A stretch of DNA of 64,000 bases from contig SCFE01000107.1 of NCBI GenBank assembly GCA_004352715.1, positions 563,656 to 627,655 of the forward strand. Reading direction: 5' to 3'. Origin of the DNA: Hofstenia miamia (Eukaryota; Xenacoelomorpha; Acoela). This document shows, piece after piece, positions 1-12,287 of this stretch (position 1 is its first letter; each line of letters begins with the position of its first letter). The translations under genes were made by a program, and so were the position numbers. The notes below the pieces were generated by a model, which saw only the letters and a list, made by a program, of their open reading frames with translations, did no database searches and was not told the origin of the DNA.

Positions 1-1402
1 GCTTGAGCTTCATCGGATCGTACACCTTCTTATTCACTGTCGTAATGTATGGGGAGTTGAAATTTTTCTGTAGTGATGAAAATGCACATTGGATAAATTC
101 CTCAAACCAATGTGAAATGATTTTCAATGGTTCGACAGTCAAGTGTAGAAAATTTACCTACACAAAAGACGGAGATTTTGAAGAAAGCCTAGTTTCAAAA
201 TTCAATCTTATTTTGGCAGAGATAGTCTCAGGAAATCAGATGTGTCTGTAGTCATCTTTGGCCATATGGTTTCAACTGTATTTTCTGCTTCTTTGATAGA
301 CTACTTCGGACGAAAACAAGTTTTGCTTATAAGTAATGCATGCATTTTGCTGATTTCTATCAGTTATTTATTCATACCTAATATCTATGTTATGCTTCTT
401 TTGAGGGTTGCCGATAATTTTTTCATAATGGCTAGATTTTTAGCAATGTATGTTTTAGTTTCAGAAAGCTTGCCTACAAGATATGTACTATTTACTTTAA
501 ATATATCTGAATATTTTTCATCGTCTGCTCTAATGTTATCTTCCGCTTTTTCTTGGCTATTTCCGTGATGGGACACTTTTTTAATTGGAAGAATTATTAT
601 TCCTTTTGCTATAGCCCAATTTCTACTTATATTTCTGGTCGATGAGTCACCGAAATGATTTTTCAAAAAAGAGAAATTTCAATTTTTTACCTAGTAAAGA
701 AGATCTTTAGGGAAAATTGAAAAAACGTTCCATTGTAAATCACTACCACACTTAGCCATTTAAAAGTTGAAGAAAATCATAGTAGTTCAGACAACCATTA
801 TTTGAAAATAAGAAAAGTATTTGCAGGGTCTTTTTGTATTGGACAAGAAAAAGTGCAGTTATCATGGCTTCTATAGCACTTTGTTGAGTATCATGTGTAA
901 ATGTATTCTATGACCTTTCATTTGCTAAGGATATTTTGGTGTTAACGTTCATATATTTTTCTTTAATGTTAGATTTGCAGAAATTTTGGCGACCGTTATT
1001 CAGTTGTTCTTTGTCCTATTATTTGGTATAAAATAATGAATTTCATATCATTTAGTTTTACATTCATATTTCTCTCAGTGCCTATTTAGCTCCAAAAATT
1101 GGCCTTTGGGCAATAGAAAACTATTTTTTTCCTACATTGGCTAAGCTTTTTATTACAATCGCTTTCATCAATATCTATCTTTGGAATGCCCAAATCATTC
1201 CCAGTGAGCTATGCGGAATTGGAATTGGCGTTGGTTCTTTTTTGGCCGAGCCGTTGCATTCCCTTTGCCAATAATTTTCAATAAGTTGTCAAGTATCTGG
1301 GAACCAATGCCACTCATTATTTTAGTATCATTAAAAATTATTTGTTCTGTAGCATCTCTTACATTACCTCAGATCTATAATATTGGGCACAGCATCAAAT
1401 AG
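1..1402 (+). pseudogene. Decayed SLC22-type (organic ion transporter, MFS) gene, 5' end outside the window
   Basis: The reading frame has the landmarks of an SLC22 major-facilitator transporter. An extracellular-loop-like stretch with NSS and NGS glycosylation sites (about 90-170) is followed by SKFNLI and RDSLRKSD, then a membrane stretch and the MFS motif DYFGRKQV (about 299-322), more membrane helices, and a segment ending in DESPK. Near 1150-1400 come the last helices, including IIPSELCGIGIGVGS and a final helix ending in TLPQ. It is broken. A one-base frameshift lies near 213, an in-frame TGA at 566-568, a stop after ESPK at 656-658, and another frameshift near 1250. The stretch 660-1080 is too decayed to read. 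These breaks fall inside conserved segments, so introns do not explain them. Family assignment rests on motif order; the substrate cannot be told. Confidence 0.75.
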
Positions 1403-2117
1403 TCAGATAAAGACAAAGCGTCTGCAAATGTTAAATGATTAATTATTGATATTATATTGAAAATATATAATTATTATTATAATATATTATTATAATATTA
1501 TAATATTAATTTATAAAGGTTAGTGCTTCCTCTTGTGTTTGTACGTAATAATGCATGGAAATGTATGTCAAACGTTTTAATCGGGTGTTTACCTCATATC
1601 TAGTTCCATTCAGGATACCTGAATTATTACTGAAGCATATGTTACCAGATAGCATCTATTTTTTTAGCATGTCTAGTAGTCAATCAATAGAGCCTTTCAG
1701 ACAGATTTTGAAAATTGTTTCTTTATTTCTTAATTTTTTCTGAATCCAACTATGAATTTAAAAAAACAAAATAAAATTCAACAACACGTCTATTTAAAAT
1801 AAAATTCAAAGCATCGTTTCTTCTTGTTGGTTTACAAAAACGTGTTTTGTTCTCATTGATATTCATATGTTCACTGACTATATCCACATATGATTTCATA
1901 AACTTAGTCTACCCTCAACTATGCACTCCATTGACAATATTAGCAAAGTGAATTATACATTTATTACAAAATGTAGTTGTAAATTTTAGAAATGCCAAAC
2001 TATAAAATGTCTGGAACATCATGAAGGAAATTTCTTTTTATGAAAAGAATCTTTCCATGTTATTCCAATGGTATTTTGTTTCACTTGATTCTGTTTTGTT
2101 GCATATCTTAGTTTATA

Positions 2118-2225
2118 CTACTGCAAATCACAGGCGTGCTGTTGTGTGAGATCTTTACACAACAACCAACACAACAACAAAGACTGTTGTGTTGTGTCAC
2201 ACAACAGGCACTACACAACACAACT
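2118..2225. repeat. CACAACA/TGTTGTG-rich foldback patch
   Basis: Runs of ACAACA and their complement TGTTGTG alternate here, so the strand can pair with itself. A second patch of the same composition lies at about 3064-3108. The pair may be the ends of a decayed foldback element of about 1 kb, or simply related low-complexity sequence. Confidence 0.45.
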
Positions 2226-3063
2226 GAGTCATAAATTTATTCGTAAGATATCCACTAAAAAAGAGGTTCAAGGGCTTAGACCTGCATCTTACACCAAATA
2301 TTTTTAAATACCAAGATGTAGCTGAACAATTAGCGTACTGCGCGACTGGTACCAAAAACAAAATTCGCTACTGGGCCAAGATGAAATTGATTGAATATTT
2401 GTTTTATATTGTATTATTTTGGCATATTTGTAATATTTTCTAAGCAAAATGCTTCCATGTTATTTCAATTCAGTATTCAATTGGATTAATTGTAACTAAT
2501 CTCATTATAAGACTGACCATCAACAATATGTGATCACATCTTTTCACAGAAACACTTGACGCAATTGAATTGCAAATAATAATGTAAATACCTTTCAAAT
2601 TGGCTTACTAATTTTATCACCCAACTTTCTAATTGTTATTGAAAACAACTTAATTATTTGCATTTTAAAATTCGGTCAGATATTTTTTTAACCAAATTCC
2701 AAAAACCGGGTTCAGTTAGCGTTTGAGAATCTCAACCTGATTACAGCCATGAGTTGTTGAATATCTTGCAGCAAAAATACTTACAGTCACCTCAACCGTT
2801 TTTGTAGTTAAATTTCAAGTTAATCACAGAAATCGAAAATATAAAATATGTGATTATAACTGCATGAAGAAAGAAGAGTAATGTATAAGTTGGCCTTATT
2901 TTCACATTTATATTATTTTCTATGAAGCCAGCACTTTGCTGATGTAGTGTAGTTGAAGCTTTTGCAAATATAGTTAAATATATTTGATAATGAAAAACAT
3001 CATATAATGACCAGATTTCCTCTATCAAAGAAAAATTGTAAGCTTTGGGATTCTGAATTCAAA

Positions 3064-3108
3064 CGTCCCACACAACATGTTGTGCTGCGTTGTGTACACA
3101 ACACACAA
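3064..3108. repeat. Second CACAACA/TGTTGTG-rich patch
   Basis: This short patch contains ACAACATGTTGT, itself a palindrome, followed by further ACAACA/TGTTGTG runs. Its composition matches the patch at 2118-2225, about 0.85 kb upstream. Confidence 0.4.
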
Positions 3109-3360
3109 TGGCAAGGTTGAGAAATCAGTAGCTCGTCATTACATTGGAGCTCATTGTTAAGAAGACGTAACAAACACAGTGCGGTGCCTCCTGTTGTCTA
3201 GGTAACCTTAGTATATATGAGAGACCAAACAAAATCAAACTTAGATTATCTTAACTTCCCCGCCTCCTCCTATGTGACATTTCCTTTGCAATTCGTTGTT
3301 TCTGAAATATTTGAGATCTAGGCTCTGTAAGAGCATGGATTTCAGATTTTGGATCTTTAA

Positions 3361-3479
3361 TGCTTTCTCCCGCACTAACATTATTTTCATAGAATATGGA
3401 GTGGTTATGTCTAAATATATGTTTTCAATGCAAACTTTCCGTATTCTATGTAAAGAATGTTAGTGCGGGGAGGAAAGCA
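3361..3479. repeat. Long near-perfect inverted repeat (hairpin)
   Basis: The left arm (about 3361-3400) starts TGCTTTCTCCCGCACTAACA and ends ATAGAATATGGA. The right arm (about 3438-3479) is its reverse complement with only a few mismatches and a small insertion. The spacer is about 37 nt. Stem arms of about 40 bp with a short loop suit a miniature foldback transposon remnant. A small-RNA precursor is possible but nothing else supports it. Confidence 0.7.
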
Positions 3480-3657
3480 AAAAAGATCTTAGATTTTAGT
3501 AATTTTCAGGAAAATAAAAGTTATGCTACAAAGCCACATGGGAGCATGGGACAAGGATATTATATGGGACTGGCATGGGAAGAGACTAGAACAAAAAATG
3601 TTTGGGTGTGCAGAACTTCAGGGTCTATATATCCATTAATAAGGCATATAAGGTTTT

Positions 3658-3768
3658 TATTTAACCAAATATGGATATGCTTGATTAATGATGTAAAAAT
3701 ATATAAATAAATAAATATATATTATATATTTATACAAAAAATTACGTGAATTTCTCAAATGAATAAGG
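3658..3768 (+). repeat. Interspersed repeat, copy A (related to 7831-7902)
   Basis: Both copies begin TTTAACCAAATATGGATATG and end with an ATTTCTCAAATGAAT block, separated by an AT-rich centre of different length. They lie in the same orientation about 4.2 kb apart. The family is not identified. Confidence 0.55.
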
Positions 3769-4847
3769 CATATCCTAAATAACAAGTCATTAATGGTCCA
3801 ACAATGTACTATTGTCATTGCTACTATGGCCATTAATGGCAGATGACCACTGGGAAATTAATGAGCCATGAGTTGCATACAGTAGGTTTTTGAGAGCAGA
3901 GCATTAGTTTTATATGTATGACTACCATTCCTGTTTAAACAAACACAAGCCCAACAAAGAACAGAAGGATTTCTTTGAGATTCTGGCGAATAAATTCAAT
4001 ACAATCATTTAATAGAAATTGAAAGAATTTCTTGTTTATAAATGATAATAATAACCATACAAATCCGCCAAGTTTAACAAAAGTTAAAATTGTAAAATTA
4101 AGTACAATTTTGAATTAGTACCTTCTTAAATAGTGAAAAATTTCTTCTGCTCAAACTTTTCATATTCATGAATAAATTATTTTTGAATTTAATTTAGCAG
4201 TTATATTATAATTTTTTGCAGATTAAAAGATGAAAAAAGCTTTCACAATTCTTTTTTATATTAAAAGGATCTAGGAATCAAAATAATGAAGTGAGCTTTA
4301 TTTACAAGCATCTGCTCATTGATTACACTGTGTAACACAAAATTTGCCCACGACTTAAAACCCATTTTTTCTGTCAAATTAGGGTGTGCACAGACAGAAA
4401 TGAGTACTGATGAAGTTCAGATTTCGGTTCTGAATTAACTAGATAAGTTTGTTACATTTTTTAAATTTTGGCTAAATTTACATGTGATTTGTAGCATCTT
4501 TTTCAAAAGCTGAATCTAAACAACTGTTAAATCTATGAAACTGTGTTCATGGTTTCAATTTTTAGTAAACTATTTTAATAAAGCAATTTCACACTTTTCC
4601 TAAAAATTTTGGTTTCACAAAAACAGATTCGTCATGTAAGTTGAGCAGGGGAGTCACAGGCTAGCCTAAACCTAGAAATTTTAAAAAACTTTCTATGTTG
4701 TTTAATGCTGCGGTAGTTGTAAATAAGATCAAGATTCACTTAATCCAACAAAACCATTCAGTTCAGTCACACAGTACATCACAAAGCAACAAAACTTTAA
4801 ATGAAGTTTTCTTTCTTGATTGTTGATTGTGAATCAGTTCACTTTCT

Positions 4848-5990
4848 TACATGAAATTCCAAATGTAGTCCCCCATCTGGCTTTCACTATACTGTCTTTT
4901 ATAGTGCTCCTCAAATGATTTTAAATCTTGCTCTTCTGAATAGTCACCCACGTTATCCTTAAACTCATCAATACATGAAGCTTTAGTGACATCCTGCAGC
5001 CCATCATTTCATATGCATTGACAAGTTCCAACAAAATTTCTTTGAAGTTTTCTGCTTTGTGGTGTCCCAGAAATCCTTCAACTACAGCAACAAAACTTTT
5101 CCAAGCTCTCCTCTCAACTGCAGATAACTTTTGAGAAAAACTTTCAGACTTCATGAGTTGTTTTATTTGAGAGCCAACAAAAATTCTGCCTTTAACTTTT
5201 GCATCTGACAACTTCAGAAACAACTCTTGCATGTGCTTGAATGCATCACTCTCTGGGTTTAACTTCTTCACAAACTGCTTAATAAGACCAAGTTTAATGT
5301 GAAGAGGGGGCAAAAGCACCTTCTTGGGCTATACTAATGGTGTTTGCTTTATGTTATGAGCCCCAATATCATAACTGGATCAAAGAGGCCAATTTACCTT
5401 ATTGTAGTGAAGCGATGTATTTCTGCTATCTCACAGACAGAGGTAACAAAGTAACTTAGTGAAGCTGCCTTGGAGTCCCATTAAAAAGGCCACCACCTTG
5501 AAATGGCCAATGACCTCCCAATCATACTGGGTGTACTTAAGAGCAGATAGTAGACCTTTTACGTTCTTGTAATTTTCTTTCATGTGCACTGAATGAGGAA
5601 TGGAAGGGCACTTGTTTGTATTATGCAGCAATACAGATTTGAAACTCCTTGATGAGCTGTCAATAAAGAGTTGCCAATCAGAGGTATTGCAAGGATTGCC
5701 TATTGCTTCAAAAAGTCTGGGTATGTCATGAAAGAAACACAAACCATCTGTAAAGGAAAAAAAATGTTGAAAAAAAAGTCTTTTCCTTTGGGATGTGATG
5801 TGGATGCTGTTGTCAAGCAAGTCCCATTGCTTTAGCCTCAATATTAAAAGCTTGGTATTGGACTTTGTCAGAGATTAGGTTGTTCATGTCTTCTTTATTT
5901 GGGTAATATGGACACCTTTCATTTCCCCTATGGCGCCAATGACATTTAACTGATGATGATGCACCTGCTTCCATTTCAGAGTCATCAGAT
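4848..5990 (-). pseudogene. Decayed uncharacterised gene, probably transposon-borne
   Basis: Read on the minus strand, the segments run in the order of a large family of uncharacterised invertebrate proteins that I regard as transposon-associated. The order is CPYYPNKEDMNNL (about 5915), then FHDIPRLFEAIGNP (about 5730), LFIDSSSRSFKSVLLHN (about 5655), PSIPHSVHMKENYKNV (about 5600), FKVVAFLMGLQGSFTK (about 5480), LHYNKVNWPL (about 5400), LLPPLHIKLGLIKQFVKKL (5319 downward) and finally HYKRQYSESQMGDYIWNFM (about 4900-4850). Stops interrupt the frame at about 5428 and 5378, and frameshifts lie near 5830 and 4980. No DDE or other catalytic motif can be assigned. Recognition is from recurring motifs, not from a named Pfam family. 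Confidence 0.6.
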
Positions 5991-8900
5991 TTTTCCTCTT
6001 CTGGACATTATTGATTTCTGGGGTGGTTTCAGTACAGGGAGGTCAGAAGTATTATGAGGAACAGGCACAATAGAAAATGGAATGTCTGCATACACAATTG
6101 GGGGAGCCTTTTTTTACCTTTTCTTCATTTTGTTGGCTCCACCATGCAGAAGTAGCAATTTTTTAAGTGATCTGAAGGCTCACACCAAATATGAGGAACA
6201 GCAAAATGCATTGATCTTTTTTCTCCTCAGAACCAACCTTCAAGTGTGAGATGAAAGTAATCACAGATGACATGTGGAGCCCATCATTTATCTTGGTCGC
6301 CAATTGGCATCTCAAAATAGGCATGATAAGCTTCTCCTGCATGAATGCAGTTGCTTAAACAATGTTTTTTAGCCTTCTTCACAAAGAATTCTCCACACAT
6401 ATAGCAAAAGCAGTCAGCTGAATATTAACAACCATGGGTGGTCATAGCACAAGTTATGTAGATTACTAGCATAGAGTACAAAAATAGTAGGAGTGGAAAA
6501 GATCTATCAGCAAGCAACAGCTGGGGGTAATAATTCAAATCAACATAGTAAACATTACATTTGCTCTACTACTAGTCACAATAGGTGAGAACTTAAATTA
6601 TAAACCTAAACATAATGTTTGTTAGCCAAATCATACAAAAATTAGTACCAAAAACTGAAGAAACAATGACTAAAATGCTGAAAACATAAATATGAAATAT
6701 TTATAAAAAACTGATAAATATTACATTTTTGAAATTTCCATATATTATATCCAATGCATAATAATTTCTATGTAAAATTGTGGAAATTTATAATTCCTAA
6801 AACTTTTTGTTTGGTTAGTTATGGTTAGCAAATGAATTTCCACTATTGGTCATTATGTAGAGTCACTCAGGGACAATTCATGATTATTATTTATTCTATT
6901 TATATTTGTCATGACGTCAGTATGACGTATTTGGATTTCGGTTTACAAAAACCATGTCATGTCCCCTCAATTTGGTGCTACATAATTATATGCTCAAATT
7001 TAATTTGCGAGGGAAGTTAATAAGTCAATGACATGACTAGCTTGTGATTAACTGTAGTTGTAAACAAAGGCAGGTAATTATTTGAAATTGTATAAATTGA
7101 GAAACACTGTTGAGAAAGGTCAATAGATTTTATCTAGCTTCAATTACTGTTCACTTTCTCTTCCGTTATTTTTCATTAGTATTTTTTGATTATGAAAATA
7201 ACTGCTTAAGTTTGGCAACAATTTGGGAGTGCTTTTCCAAAGTACAGGGCAACACGTAGCTCCTGGAGATCAACAGATCTTACCAGCCCAAATTGTGGAC
7301 TCATTAAGTTACGGATATGGTTACGCATAAGGAAATAATAAAACTTTCGTTCGATGTTCAACACGTACATGCACCTATATGTTATGACACTGTGATGATA
7401 CCATGCTGTTGGCTAGCATGAATGTCTGGCAATTACAGACTATTATTTAGTGAGCTGAGAACTAACAATGAAAATGAGGTGTTTATTTTGTTTATGAGAT
7501 AGAAATTAATAAGTGAGACAAATAGGGTAGCACCATGCACTAAGTCAAGCACTACACTGTTTCTGAAGACTTCGCTTTGGCTGGAAGCCATGTGAGTTGG
7601 TCATCTTGGAGTTACCTAAAGTATCGAATACTTGGATGAATTACCAATGTTTATATTAGTTTGTTTTCTCTTTACCTGTTTCCCCAGAATCAGGGCTGTC
7701 GTTTTCTATGTTAAAACTTCTGCAGAGTCAAATAGTTTTCTAGTATAAGTACAGCCTGCGATTCTACAATTAATACCATCAATGGAACATTGGTTGTCAG
7801 ACAAGGTTTCTGTATAGAATAAGCTTTGTATTTAACCAAATATGGATATGTATGAAATATATATATACATTCACAAAAATTTACATGCATTTCTCAAATG
7901 AATGCTTCCACTTAGTTGTACATATAATGGATTGATGGGAATATCTTAATATTTTTTTTGAATTTCAGGTATCTACATAAAATGCATTCCACTGAATTAT
8001 TAAACTAAGTGTGATTGAGTTGATCAAATGATTTTCTTAAAGTTAATTAGGAAAGTTAGTGTTTTTTTGAATTGCTTTATGTTGTTCTTGGCAGGAGCCT
8101 TCCAGTTCACTTGTGTGCTTAGGTGTGGAACAAAACAGAGAGCTTGTAGCAACAGAATCTTACACAAATACCTCTATAATTTATGGAAGAATTTTATATT
8201 TGCATTGACAAAATGTCTACAAAATAATACAAAATTTACCAACACATTTTGATTTGCATCAGATCACTCAATATGAAACATAAAAGCAATATACCATTCA
8301 AGTAGATGCATTTGTGGATTCCTGTGAAAGAGATATTTAGTATACATCCATCAGGTGTATGCATATTAACAACATTCTTAATATTTAGTGAGAACAAAGG
8401 AGAAAAGAGTTAGCAGCATTAAATGTGATAGCAGCAAATGTTTGGAAATATTGAGAGTAGTAAGTCTACAAGATACTGATTCAAATTCTGGAATATGGAA
8501 AAGACATATAAATCATTGTGACAATCATTAACAAAGTTTGGTGTGCATGCTACTGCATTAATTTTAGAATGAAGACTTTGAAACTTAGGTAACTATATCT
8601 AAATATTGCAAAATCATTGAAGTGCAGTTAAGACAAACCTTCTCAATAATGTGTGGAAGAACAGGAAGATTAAGTTCCATTCCTTCATTTTCCATATAAT
8701 ATAGACAAAACTTTACAAAAATTAATCATGCCACTTTGAAGAATTTTAATTGTGCAGTGGGTACTGGTCACAAAGTGGCTTTGATTCTGGAGCATAATCT
8801 AAGCAAAGAAATTTAGTTGAGGGATTAATGAGAATCTGATGCAAGCTGGTTTAAATGACAAGTACCTTATAATTAAGATTCATTATAATAATCAAGAAAA

Positions 8901-9267
8901 TTATACCTATTGTGGCATCTGCATGAAATCAGCAGCATTCTTAATTCCCTACCTAATGAAGGGTTTGTGGTGAGAAAGATTTGCTGCTGCTACAGTAAAT
9001 AATTAACTTCCATCATAATACCCATTCCTAATAAAAGTAAAAGTGACAGGAGATCAAGAGAAGGAAGAGTGACCACACTTGGCAAACCTGAAACAGAGAA
9101 CATGGTGAGTGAGCCATATAAGACTAGAGCCCCAAAAAAGAAAAAAAAACCAAATTGCTCTTAGGTGCAGTGTAGCTAAACCTGAGTGTTAGTAAAAACC
9201 TCAAGTTGTGCAATTTAGGTTGTAGCAATAATAATAATTTTTGATAATGAATGAAATGCATACAGCA
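5991..9267. other. Non-coding AT-rich stretch
   Basis: No gene, RNA gene or complete element is recognisable. The ORFs here are short and of low-complexity composition. It contains one copy of the interspersed repeat described at 3658-3768 (here 7831-7902). Confidence 0.5.
7831..7902 (+). repeat. Interspersed repeat, copy B (related to 3658-3768)
   Basis: It shares TTTAACCAAATATGGATATG at its start and ATTTCTCAAATGAAT at its end with the copy at 3658-3768, with a shorter AT-rich centre. Confidence 0.5.
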
Positions 9268-9350
9268 AAAGTCGTATTCATACACATAGCCATATGCTAA
9301 AGGATATGCTAGCTAAGCTGTACCACTTCTATATTCTCTTTAACTAATAT
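9268..9350 (+). repeat. Short interspersed repeat, copy A (related to 17624-17704)
   Basis: The block around ATTCATACACATAGCCATAT and AACTAATATGAG recurs at 17624-17704 in the same orientation with few differences. One copy lies on each side of the LTR element at 9704-16841 but outside its termini, so it is not part of the LTRs. Confidence 0.65.
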
Positions 9351-9703
9351 GAGTTATGCCACATGCTTTCTAAGATGGGCTATTTCAGTACACAATCTCC
9401 AAATAATCAGGTTCAATCAATGCATGCACTTGTTGCATAAAGGTGATAGCTCAAGGATTATTCCAAGGAAGCATGTCAGTGTGTTCCATGTACTGTGTAG
9501 AATAATAAGTGCGTCTATTTGTTTGCAGACTTTCTTTGTAAAGTTATAGAATTTCAGTTTTTCCATGCATTTCAATATAGTGATTGAATTACAAAGGTTG
9601 TTTAACTTCTGAATGAAAATATTATAGAATTGTAAATATAGGCAAAGAATTTTAATAGCAATTAATTATGTCATCTTTGCATCTATGTCTGATACATGTG
9701 TAT

Positions 9704-10610
9704 TGTAGAATTACAGGGCACATCTAGCAGCTTGAGCAGTACAAAGGTTGCAAAGGATTACCATTGCTGAGAGTGGCCTGTACTCTAACAAAACAAATGA
9801 AGATTGGTAGTTCGCCAATTGCACTGTAGAAAAATGAACTGAAGCCATTTCCAAGAAGGCATTCCAGCTAGCAACCAATTTACACAGCATCACACCAAAG
9901 CCAAATCATAAGAAACCATCCTTACCAGCCAAGGTGCTAATTGTGTGTCTCAAGTTTAATTTCTAGCTCAATAACAAATTTAGCTCAGTGTTCTTGTTAT
10001 CCCAGCTCATGTAATAAATAATATATAATAACATGTAGTTACCACATATTTGCATATGCCAACAGCATATTATATTTGCATAGTGTGATGTTAAGTGCAA
10101 GTATAATTGATCAAATACAAAGTTCTTTTATTCCCTATACCTATGTGTAGCCTTAAAGTGACCACAATATGAGCTCACATCTGTCAAGGAGCAAGTTATT
10201 GCCCCAGGCACAGTGGAGTTCCTCCAACATTATCACCAGATCTTACAAGCAAATACTTATCATATTAATAATGATGCTAAAAAGGGTTAGTAATATAGAA
10301 GAAGTAGAGAAGCAAATGTTATCCAGTGAGAACAAAATTTATTTGACAATTGCAACAATGAGTTCTCTATTTTATACAGAGAAAAAGGTAAATATTTACT
10401 GTTTACAAAATTCACTTAATTCCCTTTCAAATTAAATGAGCAATTTACACATACACTTTAATTGAGGGGACAATGATAACAAATTTGAAACCTAAGTTCA
10501 AAATTCTAAAAATCAATAAAAATCACTAAATTAATAATTGGAATAGCACTGATTTGATAAAAGTGAGTGCCAAAAATAAAATACAATAAAGGGCCCTTAG
10601 TGACTCTACA
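9704..10610 (-). repeat. LTR, 3' copy in element orientation
   Basis: This direct repeat is bounded by TGTAGA at the left and TCTACA at the right. It matches 15561-16841 along its whole length apart from scattered substitutions, a few small indels and the duplicated block in the other copy. Sequence similarity stops exactly at both ends. Confidence 0.75.
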
Positions 10611-10612
10611 TG

Positions 10613-11240
10613 CCCCCCATTGCACAGTTAAGTTTGCAGTAACAACTGGACAGTAGGACCACACAACAACTTTTGGCTTCTTCAACTATTTCTTTTGCCA
10701 GCATGTCATACCAAGATGAAACCTCTGCATAATGTGGTTGCTGAGTTACTTGCATGAGCCCTCCCATTGTGTGAGGGTTCACTGTGTATCCTGAAGTACT
10801 TTAGCTCTGGTAGCCTTGAACTGATGGGGCAATTATGTTGTAACACATTTAATCTCCAAGTAAATGTATCGTAAAATCATTCATATAACCTGAGGCCCTT
10901 GAGGGTGATAAGGAGTGTCATTAAGGCATCAGTATCAGAGGTGTGGGTGTCCTCTGTGCTGATCTTTGTGTCAGGGTAAAAGTGGAGGAAAACCTCCTGT
11001 AATGATCCCATTCATGTGGCATGGTCAACAAAAAGAGAACAACATTTGTTTACTTGCAGTAACGTCATTTTTTCAGGATCATTGATGCCAGCATGTAACA
11101 TTGTGATTATATCAATGTGCTTTGTGACATCATAGTATTGGGTGATCATTTCAGTTTTGTTCATCCACATTAAATCTCCTTCTGCCTGGAACAGAAGAGT
11201 TGATGATTCAGGGGATACCCTGAGTGGGAGTCCCATTACT
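10613..11240 (-). pseudogene. Coding-like relic inside the LTR element
   Basis: On the minus strand the stretch reads as broken coding sequence. One frame has RVSPESSTLLFQAEGDLMWM followed by ITQYYDVTKHIDIITMLHAG and ends at about 11012. Beyond it, other frames continue with VFLHFYPDTKISTEDTHTSD, and the last piece (WYDMLAKEIVEEAKSC) ends in TAG just before the polypurine tract. I do not recognise the protein. It could be the 3' end of the retrotransposon's own coding region or a captured host fragment. The hydrophobic 5' part of the same frame (11250-11533) overlaps the 5' end of the LINE and is probably fortuitous. Confidence 0.4.
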
Positions 11241-11539
11241 AGAAATAAAAAAATCCATATCCATAAGAACAAGAATAAGTAAACAAGTAAAGGTAAAGTA
11301 AGAGAAAAGGTTCCAAAAACAATTCCAATAATGTAGGAGAAACATTCAACTATGTGGGAGAAATAAAAAGCAACTGACAGACAGTAGTGAGGTATAGGTG
11401 CAACAATCATTCCAAATTCTTGTTTATTATACAGTTTAATTAGTTTTAGATATTTGTAATCCAAATTTGGAGTTGCAGAATTCGCCATGGGTGATGATTG
11501 ATCAAGAATAAACTCTGAGTCTGGATTTGGCAAAGACTA

Positions 11540-12245
11540 CTATCCTACTGTGAAGCAACTCCTTCAACTCAATTCTACTGGCGTCAACAAGATGCTGGGG
11601 CAGATGAAGAAAGACTCCTTGCTTTGTGTCTGTTGAGAGCTGATAGATCAACTTCATGCTGCTACCACATCAGGTGATCTTGTTTCAAATATTGACCAAA
11701 ACCTTGACACTATTCTATCTACCCTAACTGACCCATTGAAATCATTTAATGAGCAATCTGCTGCTGCACCTAATGTCTGTCAAGTTGAGGCAAGCATGAA
11801 TTCATATTCTGAGGCACTAAAAGAAAACCTCAATGCATGCCTTCCAAATCTGATAGATAAGAGCATCACTGAGAAACTTGACAGCGCCCTCACAATTCCA
11901 AAGCACCCATCTGCTCCTGTTGTTCATTCAGCAGGAAAGAATAGTATTCACATCAATGGTGTCCCAGAAAGCAGATCAAATAATCATGGAGAAATTGTGA
12001 CACATGATGCCAATGAGTTAAAGGAGATTCTTCACTGCATTGGCAAATATGAGCCCAATTGCATTAGCTCTGTGTTTCAGCTTGGCAAACCGTCCAAGGA
12101 GTCCATGAGCAGGTGCCTGAGAATGCTATTGGTCACGTTCACCAACTCATTTTCTGCGGAGAAATGTATTGTGAAATCTATCTGTCAGCAAGCATGGCAG
12201 GCTTCTCATTGCTGTGAAAAATATCAACGTTCTTCATATATGTGA
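11540..12245 (+). pseudogene. LINE ORF1-like region
   Basis: The frame reads from KDYYPTVKQLLQLNSTG through one stop (about 11635) to SICQQAWQASHCC. The middle contains INGVPESRSNNH, followed by LKEILHCIGKY and VFQLGKPSKES. This matches the pattern of ORF1 proteins of CR1-like LINEs, in which a 'GVPES...' segment is followed by a 'FRLGK' segment. ORF1 proteins of this kind bind the element's RNA. No zinc-finger or esterase motif is seen here. Confidence 0.55.
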
Positions 12246-12287
12246 CATTTCTGAACCCAATCAAACTTTCTCTGCTGCCTGTGTGCT

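Larger units (their letters stand above)
1403..4847. other. Non-coding AT-rich stretch with scattered small repeats
   Basis: No convincing gene is seen. The stretch holds an (ATT/TAA)-rich tract at about 1440-1515, two CACAACA-rich patches (listed separately) and a strong hairpin at 3361-3479. The 104-codon frame at 3396-3710 starts inside that hairpin, resembles nothing I know, and is not called as a gene. Confidence 0.6.

Noticed and set aside
3396-3710. 104-codon plus-strand frame as a gene
   Set aside because: Its start lies in the arm of a hairpin, it runs into an AT repeat, and it resembles no known protein.
11250-11533. Membrane-protein-like 5' half of the minus-strand frame 11012-11533 (a run of Leu, Phe and Ile)
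   Set aside because: It overlaps the 5' end of the plus-strand LINE, and its hydrophobicity comes from an A-rich, GTAAA-type stretch on the other strand. No start context or homologue is apparent.
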